The notes under the pieces: model-generated
Told to the model about the DNA's origin: nothing
Seen by the model: only the letters and a program-made list of their open reading frames with translations
The model's database searches: none
Made by a program: the position numbers and the translations under genes
In this document: positions 52,573-60,409 of the stretch, in pieces
Layout: the number at the start of each line of letters is the position of its first letter
How positions within the stretch are numbered: position 1 is the stretch's first letter
NCBI GenBank assembly: GCA_018242065.1
Contig: JAFECQ010000016.1
Location: 1-64,000 of the forward strand
From: Pseudomonadota bacterium
Lineage (GTDB): Bacteria; Pseudomonadota; Alphaproteobacteria; UBA9655
Reading direction: 5' to 3'
Length of the DNA: 64,000 nucleotides

Positions 52573-52869
52573 TTAGGGCTCCTGAGCAGCAGACTTTGGG
52601 CAAGCCTGTTTGCAATGCAAGTGATGTCCTGATGCAGAATCCAATTTTTCTTTAGATTCGCTCTTGCACTGCACTTGAGCGTTTCTACAGACAGTTAGAC
52701 AGTTAGAACATTCTTCAGAATTAGCTGGATTCAAATTTATTGAAAGCGAGCGACAGCTGTCTAAGATTTGTTTGCATCCTTCCGCTGGGGCACTTCTTGC
52801 ATCATCCGCGCCTACGCATTGTGCTATGACAATTAGAATAAGTGCTAAAGCTATGGATATTTTTTTCAT
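52573..52869 (-). CDS. small exported Cys-rich protein
   Basis: 98 residues. A signal peptide (ISIALALILIVIAQCVGA) is followed by about 77 residues with eight cysteines in the spacing GC..SC, EC..NC, VC..QC, HC..AC, which suggests four disulfides in an oxidising compartment. No family recognised. A GGGAG ribosome site precedes the ATG. Convergent with the CSPG-like protein gene, 9 bases apart. Confidence 0.65.
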   Translation of the reverse strand: MKKISIALALILIVIAQCVGADDARSAPAEGCKQILDSCRSLSINLNPANSEECSNCLTVCRNAQVQCKSESKEKLDSASGHHLHCKQACPKSAAQEP

Positions 52870-53036
52870 GTGACTGTCTCCCTTAACCTTTTATTTTCAT
52901 TAATTATTAAAGTCTATACGTTAAGAATCCCCTAAGCAATCCAAAGAAAAAATTTCTTACTCAAAAGCTGTAATAAATCCAGATGCAGCGAGAGGTCTCT
53001 GAGAAGGCTTCGCGCCATCTCACTATTGTGAGAGGA

Positions 53037-53447
53037 TCACCAAAAACTCATTTCTGAAGGGTCCCAAGGCGTAGCTAAGATATTGACTAAATTTTCACTG
53101 AGCTGTCCCCCACCCATCTTATAGATAGGAATGTGATTCTCTTGGCAAAATTTTAATTCTTGTTGAACGCCCCATGAATCCTGCCAACCTTCAATACTCA
53201 TTAAAACGAGGCCCCTTGAAACCTTCAAAAAGTCTAAGAGATACGGCATTACAATTGCTCTGCGCTTTTCGAGCGACGTGAAGCCAATCTCTTCCGCTAT
53301 TTCATTGACGTAAAGAACAGGAGAAAACAAATAAATTCCCTGACGTAGAAATTCTGCGGCGGCTTTGAGCGAGAGTTCAGTACGAACTTTCTTTTCTGCA
53401 TCAGTACCCTGATACGGAATAGCCAAGTAGTAAGGACCTTTTTGCAT
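53037..53447 (-). CDS. DUF1937-family protein (nucleoside deoxyribosyltransferase-like fold)
   Basis: 136 residues, cytoplasmic. YLAIPYQGTDAEKKVR, then FLRQGIYLFSPVLYV, and LVLMSIEGWQDSWGVQQELKF follow the pattern of the DUF1937 / nucleoside 2-deoxyribosyltransferase-like group, where the Asp and Glu of the last block sit in the presumed active site. AGGAG precedes the ATG. Substrate unknown; a role in nucleotide salvage or hydrolysis is possible but not shown. Confidence 0.65.
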   Translation of the reverse strand: MQKGPYYLAIPYQGTDAEKKVRTELSLKAAAEFLRQGIYLFSPVLYVNEIAEEIGFTSLEKRRAIVMPYLLDFLKVSRGLVLMSIEGWQDSWGVQQELKFCQENHIPIYKMGGGQLSENLVNILATPWDPSEMSFW

Positions 53448-53717
53448 TAAGCATCTCCTTTTAATCTAAACAACTTAAATGCACGACTACATAGGTGCAA
53501 GTGATCGTAAATTGTATTTCTTAAAATTTATTCATCACCGCTTTTCTTCTTGCCAAATTCTTTATCAATAGATTTTTATTTTTTGCAAGATTTTGAGACA
53601 GTTGCTTTTTCTACTTGTAATTCTCGAACGAGCGATCTAAAAATTTGTGAACCTTTTCAGCATTATCTTTAAATTTAAAAAAATATTTTCTCCATAAGGA
53701 TATGAAAATAAAACAAT

Positions 53718-54707
53718 ATGGCTCATGAAATTCCTTCGACGACTTTTAAAATTGTGGACATTTTAAATGATTGCAAACTGCATACCGGCACCAATATTGC
53801 AGAAACTTTGGGTATTTCTCGTACCGCTGTGTGGAAAGTCGTACAACGATTAAAACAATACAACATTCATATAGAATCACAGCACCAAGGATATTATTTT
53901 AACTCTCCACTTCTCCTCATTGATAAAAAGAGGATCAAGAATTCGTTAAAAGACCCAAGAATAACGTTGGAAATCTTCGAAAGCATACCTTCAACGTGTG
54001 ATTATTTAAAAAAGAAAGCATCCTTAAAAAACTTAAACTTTTGTTTTGCTGAACATCAATCCAAGGGAAGAGGCCGCTTGGGAAGATCATGGATCTCTCC
54101 CTTTGGAAAAAACATTTATTGTAGCTTCAGCTATACGTTCAACAAGGACATCAGTGAAATGTCAGGGTTAAGTCTAGTGATAGGTATTTTGGTAGCAAGA
54201 GCCCTTGAATCCTTGAACCCAATATTAAAACCACTCCTTAAATGGCCAAATGATATCTACATTGACGATCAAAAAGGAGGGGGAATTTTAATTGATTTAA
54301 TCGCTGAAGCCCATGGAAATTGTACAGCCATTATTAGCATCGGTTTGAATGTAAATATGAAAGACGTAAAGCTTGAAGGGATTGATCAGCCTTGGACATC
54401 TTTAGAACATATATTGAATGAAAAAATAGACCGAAATGTTGTTATTACCCAAATGCTGAAATCTATTCTTAAAGGGATGGAAGTTTTTCAGTGGGAGGGA
54501 ATTGAACCTTTTCTATCCGAATGGAAGCAGTATGATTTATTAAAAGATGAAAAAATTTCGCTCAATACTGGAACAGAGGTTATCTCAGGAATTGCAAAGG
54601 GAATCAGTCCTCAAGGACACCTACTTTTGGAACTTCCCTCTGGAAAGATAGAAAAATTTTCCTATGGGGATACAACTCTGTTTCTTAAGGGGATACGTTG
54701 TCCTTAA
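53718..54707 (+). CDS. birA: biotin-protein ligase / biotin operon repressor BirA
   Basis: Attaches biotin to carboxylase carrier domains and, in the bifunctional class, represses bio genes. An N-terminal winged helix (about residues 13-62, TGTNIAETLGISRTAVWKVV) marks the regulatory class. The ligase core has GRGRLGRSWISPFGKNIY (adenylate-binding GRGRxGR) and LKWPNDIYIDDQKGGGILI. 329 residues. The ribosome site is weak (AAGGA 17 bases upstream). Its 3' end overlaps the convergent bioD by 23 bases. The presence of the DNA-binding domain fits the operator seen at 58945. Confidence 0.93.
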   Translation: MAHEIPSTTFKIVDILNDCKLHTGTNIAETLGISRTAVWKVVQRLKQYNIHIESQHQGYYFNSPLLLIDKKRIKNSLKDPRITLEIFESIPSTCDYLKKKASLKNLNFCFAEHQSKGRGRLGRSWISPFGKNIYCSFSYTFNKDISEMSGLSLVIGILVARALESLNPILKPLLKWPNDIYIDDQKGGGILIDLIAEAHGNCTAIISIGLNVNMKDVKLEGIDQPWTSLEHILNEKIDRNVVITQMLKSILKGMEVFQWEGIEPFLSEWKQYDLLKDEKISLNTGTEVISGIAKGISPQGHLLLELPSGKIEKFSYGDTTLFLKGIRCP

Positions 54708-55341
54708 AGAGTTCGACTCCTTCAAAAGGGACATAGCCTAAATAAGGTATATTTTTTAAATAATATTTTAGAGTCGTGATATTTTCATGAGCACAGGCCA
54801 TATATGGATCTATGTGGTTGATAACCCATCCCTTTATAGGTATTTGATGGGCTTTAAGAACAGCTATGCTTAATAAAGCATGATTAAGACACCCCAATTT
54901 TAACCCAATGACAAAGACAACTGGAAAATTTAAAGCCTTCATCAAATCGAGTTGAAGCTCCTCCTTATTCAAGGGCACCATAAGCCCTCCAACGCCTTCA
55001 ACAATCATACGATTATGCGTTATTTGAGAAATTTTTTGAATATGGCTACAAATTTCTTGAACAGTAAGTTTTACTCGTTCCTTTTCCGCTACAATGTGAG
55101 GAGAAACAGGGGGAATGAAACAATAGGGATTAACTTGTTCATAAGTTAGGCGAATGGATGCCGTATGCTGTAATAAGTGTGCATCTCGATTTATATAGTG
55201 TTTATCAATCCCCTCACATCCTGAAGAAATTGGTTTTAATCCAATTGTTTTAAATCCTCGGCTATTCCAATTTTTCAACATGAGGCACGATATGTACGTT
55301 TTCCCTATGTCTGTATCAGTTCCTGTTATAAAAACTTTCAT
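54685..55341 (-). CDS. bioD: dethiobiotin synthetase
   Basis: ATP-dependent ring closure of diaminopelargonic acid to dethiobiotin. P-loop ITGTDTDIGKTY at the N-terminus, the substrate region GLKPISSG, and VEGVGGLMVPLN are typical. 218 residues. Last gene of the bioB-F-H-C-D operon; it overlaps bioC by 26 bases. Confidence 0.92.
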   Translation of the reverse strand: MKVFITGTDTDIGKTYISCLMLKNWNSRGFKTIGLKPISSGCEGIDKHYINRDAHLLQHTASIRLTYEQVNPYCFIPPVSPHIVAEKERVKLTVQEICSHIQKISQITHNRMIVEGVGGLMVPLNKEELQLDLMKALNFPVVFVIGLKLGCLNHALLSIAVLKAHQIPIKGWVINHIDPYMACAHENITTLKYYLKNIPYLGYVPFEGVELFKDNVSP

Positions 55342-56089
55342 CTTTTGAACTCTTTATTACGATAAAAATTCCAATTTTGTATGTAAGCATTGAAGGAAGA
55401 AAGAGTTTCGTTCTCTCAATCATTTTAAGTTTACAATTTTGATGGACGTAACTTGCCCCGCATCGTTTAATTGATTTTAAAGCGTGCAGATGGGTTCTAA
55501 ATTCTTGATTCAATAAGATTTGATCCGACTTAAGGATATAAAACCCTATGTTGGATAAAATCTGACATATCCTATCAAAAGTATGGAATGGAATAATTTG
55601 GTGAGGACTAAGCTCAAAAAAAGATCCCGTTATAGGAAGGGAAAACGCCAAAATTGCATTTTGCTTTAAATGGCTATGGCATTTTTTCAAGACCACAGGC
55701 AGGTCCAAACTCCACTGAAGAGCCATATTAGAGAAGATCAAATCATATAAGCCCCTACATAACCATTCCTCATCAAAATTAAAAAACATTCCCTCAGGCT
55801 GAACTTCTTTCAAACGATGACAAGCTTTCGTGAGTGACCCTTGGGCAAAATCATTGAGATGAAGTGAGGAAATCGAAAGCGTCTTACAAAGATGATCTGT
55901 CACAAGACCCGTTCCACATCCTAAATCTAAAACTTTTTTTGGAGAAGGCTTTAGATGAGCAAAGTAATCAATGAGAAATTTACTGATTTGAAGTTGAATA
56001 ATGGCTTCATCATCATAGGTATGAAGCGCTTTTTCAAATGACTTTTGAATGCCTAAATAGTGGCTATTTTTTTCCTGTAACATATTCAT
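55316..56089 (-). CDS. bioC: malonyl-ACP O-methyltransferase BioC
   Basis: Methylates malonyl-ACP so that it enters fatty acid synthesis as a disguised primer for pimeloyl-ACP. SAM-binding motif VLDLGCGTGLVTDHL, the start region FEKALHTYDDEAIIQ, and SNMALQWSLD are all BioC-like. 257 residues. Overlaps bioH by 4 bases and bioD by 26. Confidence 0.88.
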   Translation of the reverse strand: MNMLQEKNSHYLGIQKSFEKALHTYDDEAIIQLQISKFLIDYFAHLKPSPKKVLDLGCGTGLVTDHLCKTLSISSLHLNDFAQGSLTKACHRLKEVQPEGMFFNFDEEWLCRGLYDLIFSNMALQWSLDLPVVLKKCHSHLKQNAILAFSLPITGSFFELSPHQIIPFHTFDRICQILSNIGFYILKSDQILLNQEFRTHLHALKSIKRCGASYVHQNCKLKMIERTKLFLPSMLTYKIGIFIVIKSSKDESFYNRN

Positions 56090-56799
56090 GAAATTTTTTT
56101 TAAAAAGTCTGTCACGATTTTATTTGTTTCTTTTTGATGAGTCATAAAAGGAAGATGGCCTGCATTATGAATAGTATGATATTCAGGGGATGGATTTAAT
56201 TTTACCAGGTACTGATTGAGGCCTGATGGAATAATCGCATCCTTTTCTCCTTGAATAACGAGAGTTGGTATTTGAATTTTTGAATATGCTAATCGCAGAT
56301 CCGCTTTAAAAAGAATGTCTTTATAGGATTTGCAACCATTAAAAGCCTCTTTTGGAATCATATGGGACTGCAGATAAGGGTTGAATTTGGAAAAGCGAAA
56401 TGGTTTTGAGAGAAGCGTAAGATAATAAGCTAAAAAAATTGGATATTCCTGATTTAGAGCATTTGTAAAAATGGTTTGATGCTCTTTTGATATGCCTAGC
56501 CAGTTAGATTGAGCCCAAAAACAAGGAGTAGACGTTATCAAAATAAGAGATTTATAACGCTCTGGATGGCGCGCATATAAATTTATGGATATTAAGCCAC
56601 CCAAAGACCAACCTATAAGAATAGTCTCGCTTGGCTGCATTTCTTTTTCAATAGCATCGCAGAGAGTATCAATTGTGGTTGGACTTGTTTCTAAAGAAGG
56701 CAAATTAATCAATCTCTTACAAGGAAAAAAAATGTTCTTTGCAATGCTCGCTTGAAATCCCCATCCTGGAATAAATGTAATTGGTCTTAAAATACTCAT
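56086..56799 (-). CDS. bioH: pimeloyl-ACP methyl ester carboxylesterase BioH
   Basis: Removes the methyl ester from pimeloyl-ACP, ending the BioC-initiated chain. Alpha/beta hydrolase, 237 residues: GWGFQ oxyanion region, nucleophile Ser in IGWSLGGLIS, Asp in VIQGEKDAIIP, His in NAGHLPFMTH. Position between bioC and bioF supports BioH over other hydrolases. Overlaps bioF by 4 bases. Confidence 0.87.
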   Translation of the reverse strand: MSILRPITFIPGWGFQASIAKNIFFPCKRLINLPSLETSPTTIDTLCDAIEKEMQPSETILIGWSLGGLISINLYARHPERYKSLILITSTPCFWAQSNWLGISKEHQTIFTNALNQEYPIFLAYYLTLLSKPFRFSKFNPYLQSHMIPKEAFNGCKSYKDILFKADLRLAYSKIQIPTLVIQGEKDAIIPSGLNQYLVKLNPSPEYHTIHNAGHLPFMTHQKETNKIVTDFLKKIS

Positions 56800-57938
56800 T
56801 GCAGAGCATCTCTAATCGATTTCACAAGGTACTGGATATCAGACTTTTGATGAGCACAAACAAGAGAAATGCGTAACCGAGATGTATTTTTAGGAACAGT
56901 GGGTGGGCGAATGGCAGCAACATAAATGCCCATATTTTTTAAATATTTTGCAATTGCTAAAGTTTTTATAGAATCTCCAATATGAATAGATCGGATTGGG
57001 GTTATATCTTGCGATACCATATGAAGATCATATTCTAGAGCATATTGATTGAAGTACTCGATAAGTTTCTTTAATTTTTCTAGACGCCATTTTTCGTTAA
57101 GTATGACATCGAGACTTTCTAATGCCCCAGCACAGATGACAGGAGAAATAGCTGTGCTATATCGATAGCTTCGGCAATGTTGTAAAATGAGACTAATCGT
57201 ATCCTTTTTTGCTAAAACGATTGCACCGCTCATCCCTAGTGCTTTTCCAAAAGGAATGGTTAGGATATCTGGTTTTAATTTCCAATAACTAACAGCTCCT
57301 AATCCATTTTCTCCAAGAACACCAAACCCATGAGCATCGTCCATCAAAAAAGGTGTATGAGAGGAGCGACATAAAGAGGATAATTCATCAATGGGTGCTA
57401 TATCCCCCTCCATACTAAAAACGCTTTCTGTAATGAATAAATCTGGTGGGTGTGATTTCATAAGCTCTTGGGCATGACGGCTATCATTGTGTCGAAATCG
57501 TTTTATTTTTGATCTGGAAAGGAGAATTCCATCCAGCAGTGACGCATGACATAAGCGGTCACAAAGAGCTATGGAGTCTCTTGTTAACAAAGACGAAAGG
57601 ATGCCAATATTGGCCTGATATCCAGATGGAAAAACAAGAGCATCTTCAAAACCAAGGATATGACAAAATGTCTTTTCGAGCTCTTTACATTCAACTGAAT
57701 ATCCAGACAAAAGAGGAGACGATGAACTTCCAAAGCCAGCATTCTGAAGACATGATTGCATAGCTTTTATTATTTTAGGGTGGTTGCTCAGTCCTAAATA
57801 ATCGCTAGAGCAAAAATTTATATACTTTTCATTATTGATTTGAACTTTAGCATCTGGGAGAGATTGAGTTACACATCTTGTGCGCCATAATCCTCTTTGC
57901 CAAATCTTTTGTTTATGTTTCTCTAATTTTTTAAACAT
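56796..57938 (-). CDS. bioF: 8-amino-7-oxononanoate synthase
   Basis: PLP enzyme condensing pimeloyl-ACP with alanine. Class II aminotransferase-fold signatures: NFCSSDYLGLSNHPK, the PLP-ring contact MDDAHGFGVLGENGLG, and the PLP lysine in FGKALGMSG. 380 residues, normal. One base separates it from bioB; overlaps bioH by 4 bases. Confidence 0.93.
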   Translation of the reverse strand: MFKKLEKHKQKIWQRGLWRTRCVTQSLPDAKVQINNEKYINFCSSDYLGLSNHPKIIKAMQSCLQNAGFGSSSSPLLSGYSVECKELEKTFCHILGFEDALVFPSGYQANIGILSSLLTRDSIALCDRLCHASLLDGILLSRSKIKRFRHNDSRHAQELMKSHPPDLFITESVFSMEGDIAPIDELSSLCRSSHTPFLMDDAHGFGVLGENGLGAVSYWKLKPDILTIPFGKALGMSGAIVLAKKDTISLILQHCRSYRYSTAISPVICAGALESLDVILNEKWRLEKLKKLIEYFNQYALEYDLHMVSQDITPIRSIHIGDSIKTLAIAKYLKNMGIYVAAIRPPTVPKNTSRLRISLVCAHQKSDIQYLVKSIRDALQ

Positions 57939-57939
57939 T

Positions 57940-58884
57940 TCACAGATATTTAGGCTGAATGGGTTGAATACCCAATTCCTTCATGAGAAGAAGATCTGAC
58001 ACGTAGCTCTTGTTTTGAGACGTAAGGAGAACATCCCCAACGTGTATTGAATTTGCTCCGGCATAAAAGCATAATGCTTGATCTGATTCGGATAATTCAA
58101 TGCGACCTCCTGCTAGCCTAACTCTGGATTTTGGAAAGAGAATTCGTGCCACAGCAATCGTTCGGATATATTCGAACATATGCAGTACTTTCACATCTTG
58201 AAGAGGCGTTTTGGGAAATCGAATCATCCTATTAATAGGGATACTTTCAGGAGGGCTTTTAAGATTTATGAGGGATAAGAAGAAACTAATACGATCCTCT
58301 CGCGTTTCACCCATACCAAAAAGCCCCCCACAACAGACCTTTATATCAGCCTTAGCGACAGTTTCTACAGTATCTATGCGATCTTGAAAGGTGTGGGTTG
58401 AAACCACGGATGCATAAAACTCAGGGCTTGTTTCAATATTATGGTTATAATAATCAAGTCCCGCATTTTTTAGCTGTTCGGCTTGTTCTTTGTCTAAAAA
58501 CCCTAGAGTAAAACAAGTCTCAAAGCCTAATTTTTTTATTTCCGTAACCATCTCAAGGATTTTGGGAAACTCTTTTTTAGGAGGAGTCCGCCATGCTGCA
58601 CCCAAACAACATCTTTGAACCCCCATATTCTTTAATTTTTTTGCTTTTTCAACAACGTCTTCCAGACTCATAAGGGATTCTTTTTTAAGACCTGTTTTAA
58701 AATGTGCGCTCTGGTTACAAAATCCACAGTCCTCGGGACAAGCCCCTGTTTTGATATTAATCAGCGCACAGAGCTCTATTTGGTTGTGATTAAAATTCTG
58801 ATGATGCACATCGTGCGCTTGTTTTAGGAGATCAAAAAAGGGTTTTTTAAAAAGCTCTGCAATTAACTTTTTATTCCAGATCAT
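57940..58884 (-). CDS. bioB: biotin synthase
   Basis: Radical SAM enzyme inserting sulfur into dethiobiotin. The cluster motif is GACPEDCGFCNQSAH (CxxxCxxC); YNHNIETS and VCCGGLFGMGE follow, and SIHVGDVLLTS near the end matches the family. 314 residues. GAGAGGA lies 7 bases before the ATG. First gene of the five-gene bio operon, controlled by the promoter/operator at 58924-58977. Confidence 0.95.
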   Translation of the reverse strand: MIWNKKLIAELFKKPFFDLLKQAHDVHHQNFNHNQIELCALINIKTGACPEDCGFCNQSAHFKTGLKKESLMSLEDVVEKAKKLKNMGVQRCCLGAAWRTPPKKEFPKILEMVTEIKKLGFETCFTLGFLDKEQAEQLKNAGLDYYNHNIETSPEFYASVVSTHTFQDRIDTVETVAKADIKVCCGGLFGMGETREDRISFFLSLINLKSPPESIPINRMIRFPKTPLQDVKVLHMFEYIRTIAVARILFPKSRVRLAGGRIELSESDQALCFYAGANSIHVGDVLLTSQNKSYVSDLLLMKELGIQPIQPKYL

Positions 58885-58923
58885 TTTGTCGTCCTCTCTT
58901 CATAGGGTCTTGATCCGTTAAGC

Positions 58924-58952
58924 TTAATATGCGAAGAAGAATAATTGGTCAA
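58924..58952 (-). promoter_or_regulatory. putative sigma70 promoter of the bioBFHCD operon
   Basis: On the minus strand TTGACC (58952-58947) and TATTAA (58929-58924) are separated by exactly 17 bases, 40 bases before the bioB start. The -35 box lies inside the left half of the BirA-like operator. Confidence 0.7.
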
Positions 58953-60302
58953 CCTAAAATTTTAAAGAGGTTAACGATTCATATTTTACAGAGTAAGGAT
59001 CTAGAGTATCACTGGCACCCTGGTACTCCCTTAAAAGACTTGAGGAGAACCCCTCCATTCATTGTTACAAAAGCAAGTGGCTCTTATATTGAAGGAATCG
59101 ACGGACATCGTGTTATTGATGGGATCTCAAGTTGGTGGTGTAAGACGCTTGGCCATAACCACCCACGACTTAAATCAGCTTTAATAGAGCAAATTAATAA
59201 ATTTGAGCATGTCATTAATGCTACCTCCACAAACCAAATCTTGGTTGATTTGTCAGCGCTTTTGGTTAGTTTGGTTCCGGGTATGGGTAAAGTATTCTAT
59301 GCCAGTGATGGGTCCAGCGCTGTAGAAATTTCTTTAAAGATGAGCCTCCATAGTAGATTGAATCAAGGCAATCAAACGAAGATAAAATTTCTTTCCTTGG
59401 CCAATGGCTATCATGGAGAAACGTGTGGAGCCTTAAGTATCACTCATACTGGAAAATTTAAAAAAGCTTACCACCCTATGTTATTCGATTGCTTGGCTAT
59501 TGAAGGAATCCCTTATACTAACACACCTAACAATGATTTATGGCATAGCTGTCAGGATCATTGGCTTAAAATTCAAGATTTTCTCCAAAAACACCATCAT
59601 GAAATAACAGCCATCATTGTTGAGCCCATTGTCCAAGGTGCAGGCAATATGAAAATTTACAGTCAAGATTTCTTAAGACGTTTACGGACTTGGACAACAG
59701 AGCACGATATTCATTTAATCGCAGATGAGATTATGACAGGGATTGGACGTACCGGAAAAATGTTTGCGTGCGAACATGCAAACATAACCCCAGATTTTAT
59801 GTGCTTATCCAAAGGGTTAACCTCTGGATGGCTCCCTTTTAGTTGTGTCTTAACAACAAATGATATCTATAATTGCTTTTATGACAAAATAGGACAGGAT
59901 GAGGTCTTTTATCACTCCCATACACATTCTGGAAATGTTCTTGGTGCTTGTCTTGCCCTTGAAACATTAAAAATCATGACAGAGGATTTTGATTGGAGCG
60001 AACTTAATGAAAAAGCGACATATCTTCTAAACTCAATGCATGACATAGCTGATGAAAGCAAAGTTCTCTCGAATGTTCGAGGAATTGGTATGATCGCAGC
60101 CGCAGATATAAATCAAGAAGCATTTTCTTTAGAGCGAATGAATGAGATGATTCATATAGCTTTTCAAAATGGAGCCTTATTAAGACCTTTAGGAAAGACA
60201 GTGTATTGGCTTCCTCCTTTAAACATTGAAAATAAAACGATTGATGAATTAAAAGAAATTACAAAAAAATCAATAGTTTATGCTTTTAAAAAAGAAACGT
60301 GA
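58929..60302 (+). CDS. bioA: adenosylmethionine-8-amino-7-oxononanoate aminotransferase
   Basis: PLP aminotransferase that converts 8-amino-7-oxononanoate to 7,8-diaminopelargonate using S-adenosylmethionine. Typical blocks: YHWHPGTPL at the start of the fold, GISSWWCKTLGHNHPRL, GYHGETCGALS, DEIMTGIGRTG and the PLP lysine in CLSKGLTSGWLPFS. The ATG at 58929 has no ribosome site and adds about 16 residues over the usual N-terminus, and the BirA operator lies downstream of it. An ATT at 58977, with AAAGAGG six bases upstream, would give the usual N-terminus, so the true start is uncertain. Transcribed divergently from bioB. Confidence 0.9.
   Translation: MRRRIIGQPKILKRLTIHILQSKDLEYHWHPGTPLKDLRRTPPFIVTKASGSYIEGIDGHRVIDGISSWWCKTLGHNHPRLKSALIEQINKFEHVINATSTNQILVDLSALLVSLVPGMGKVFYASDGSSAVEISLKMSLHSRLNQGNQTKIKFLSLANGYHGETCGALSITHTGKFKKAYHPMLFDCLAIEGIPYTNTPNNDLWHSCQDHWLKIQDFLQKHHHEITAIIVEPIVQGAGNMKIYSQDFLRRLRTWTTEHDIHLIADEIMTGIGRTGKMFACEHANITPDFMCLSKGLTSGWLPFSCVLTTNDIYNCFYDKIGQDEVFYHSHTHSGNVLGACLALETLKIMTEDFDWSELNEKATYLLNSMHDIADESKVLSNVRGIGMIAAADINQEAFSLERMNEMIHIAFQNGALLRPLGKTVYWLPPLNIENKTIDELKEITKKSIVYAFKKET
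58945..58977. promoter_or_regulatory. BirA operator-like palindrome
   Basis: TGGTCAACC (58946-58954) and GGTTAACGA (58969-58977) are inverted half-sites separated by 14 bases. The known BirA site has half-sites TTGTAAACC / GGTTTACAA with about 14-16 bases between. The AACC / GGTT cores are conserved and the site sits over the -35 box of the bioB promoter. Binding is inferred. Confidence 0.65.
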
Positions 60303-60409
60303 CACAGCCTATCTGAAAGCATTTCTTATACTTTCAAGGAAGGAACTTTTAAAAAGCAAATGAGTGGTGTATGGATTAGAATAAAATGACTAAAAAATAA
60401 GGAACAAAT

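Noticed and set aside
53702-53728. Eight-codon leader peptide overlapping the birA start
   Set aside because: The AAGGA is only one base from its ATG, too close for initiation; probably chance.
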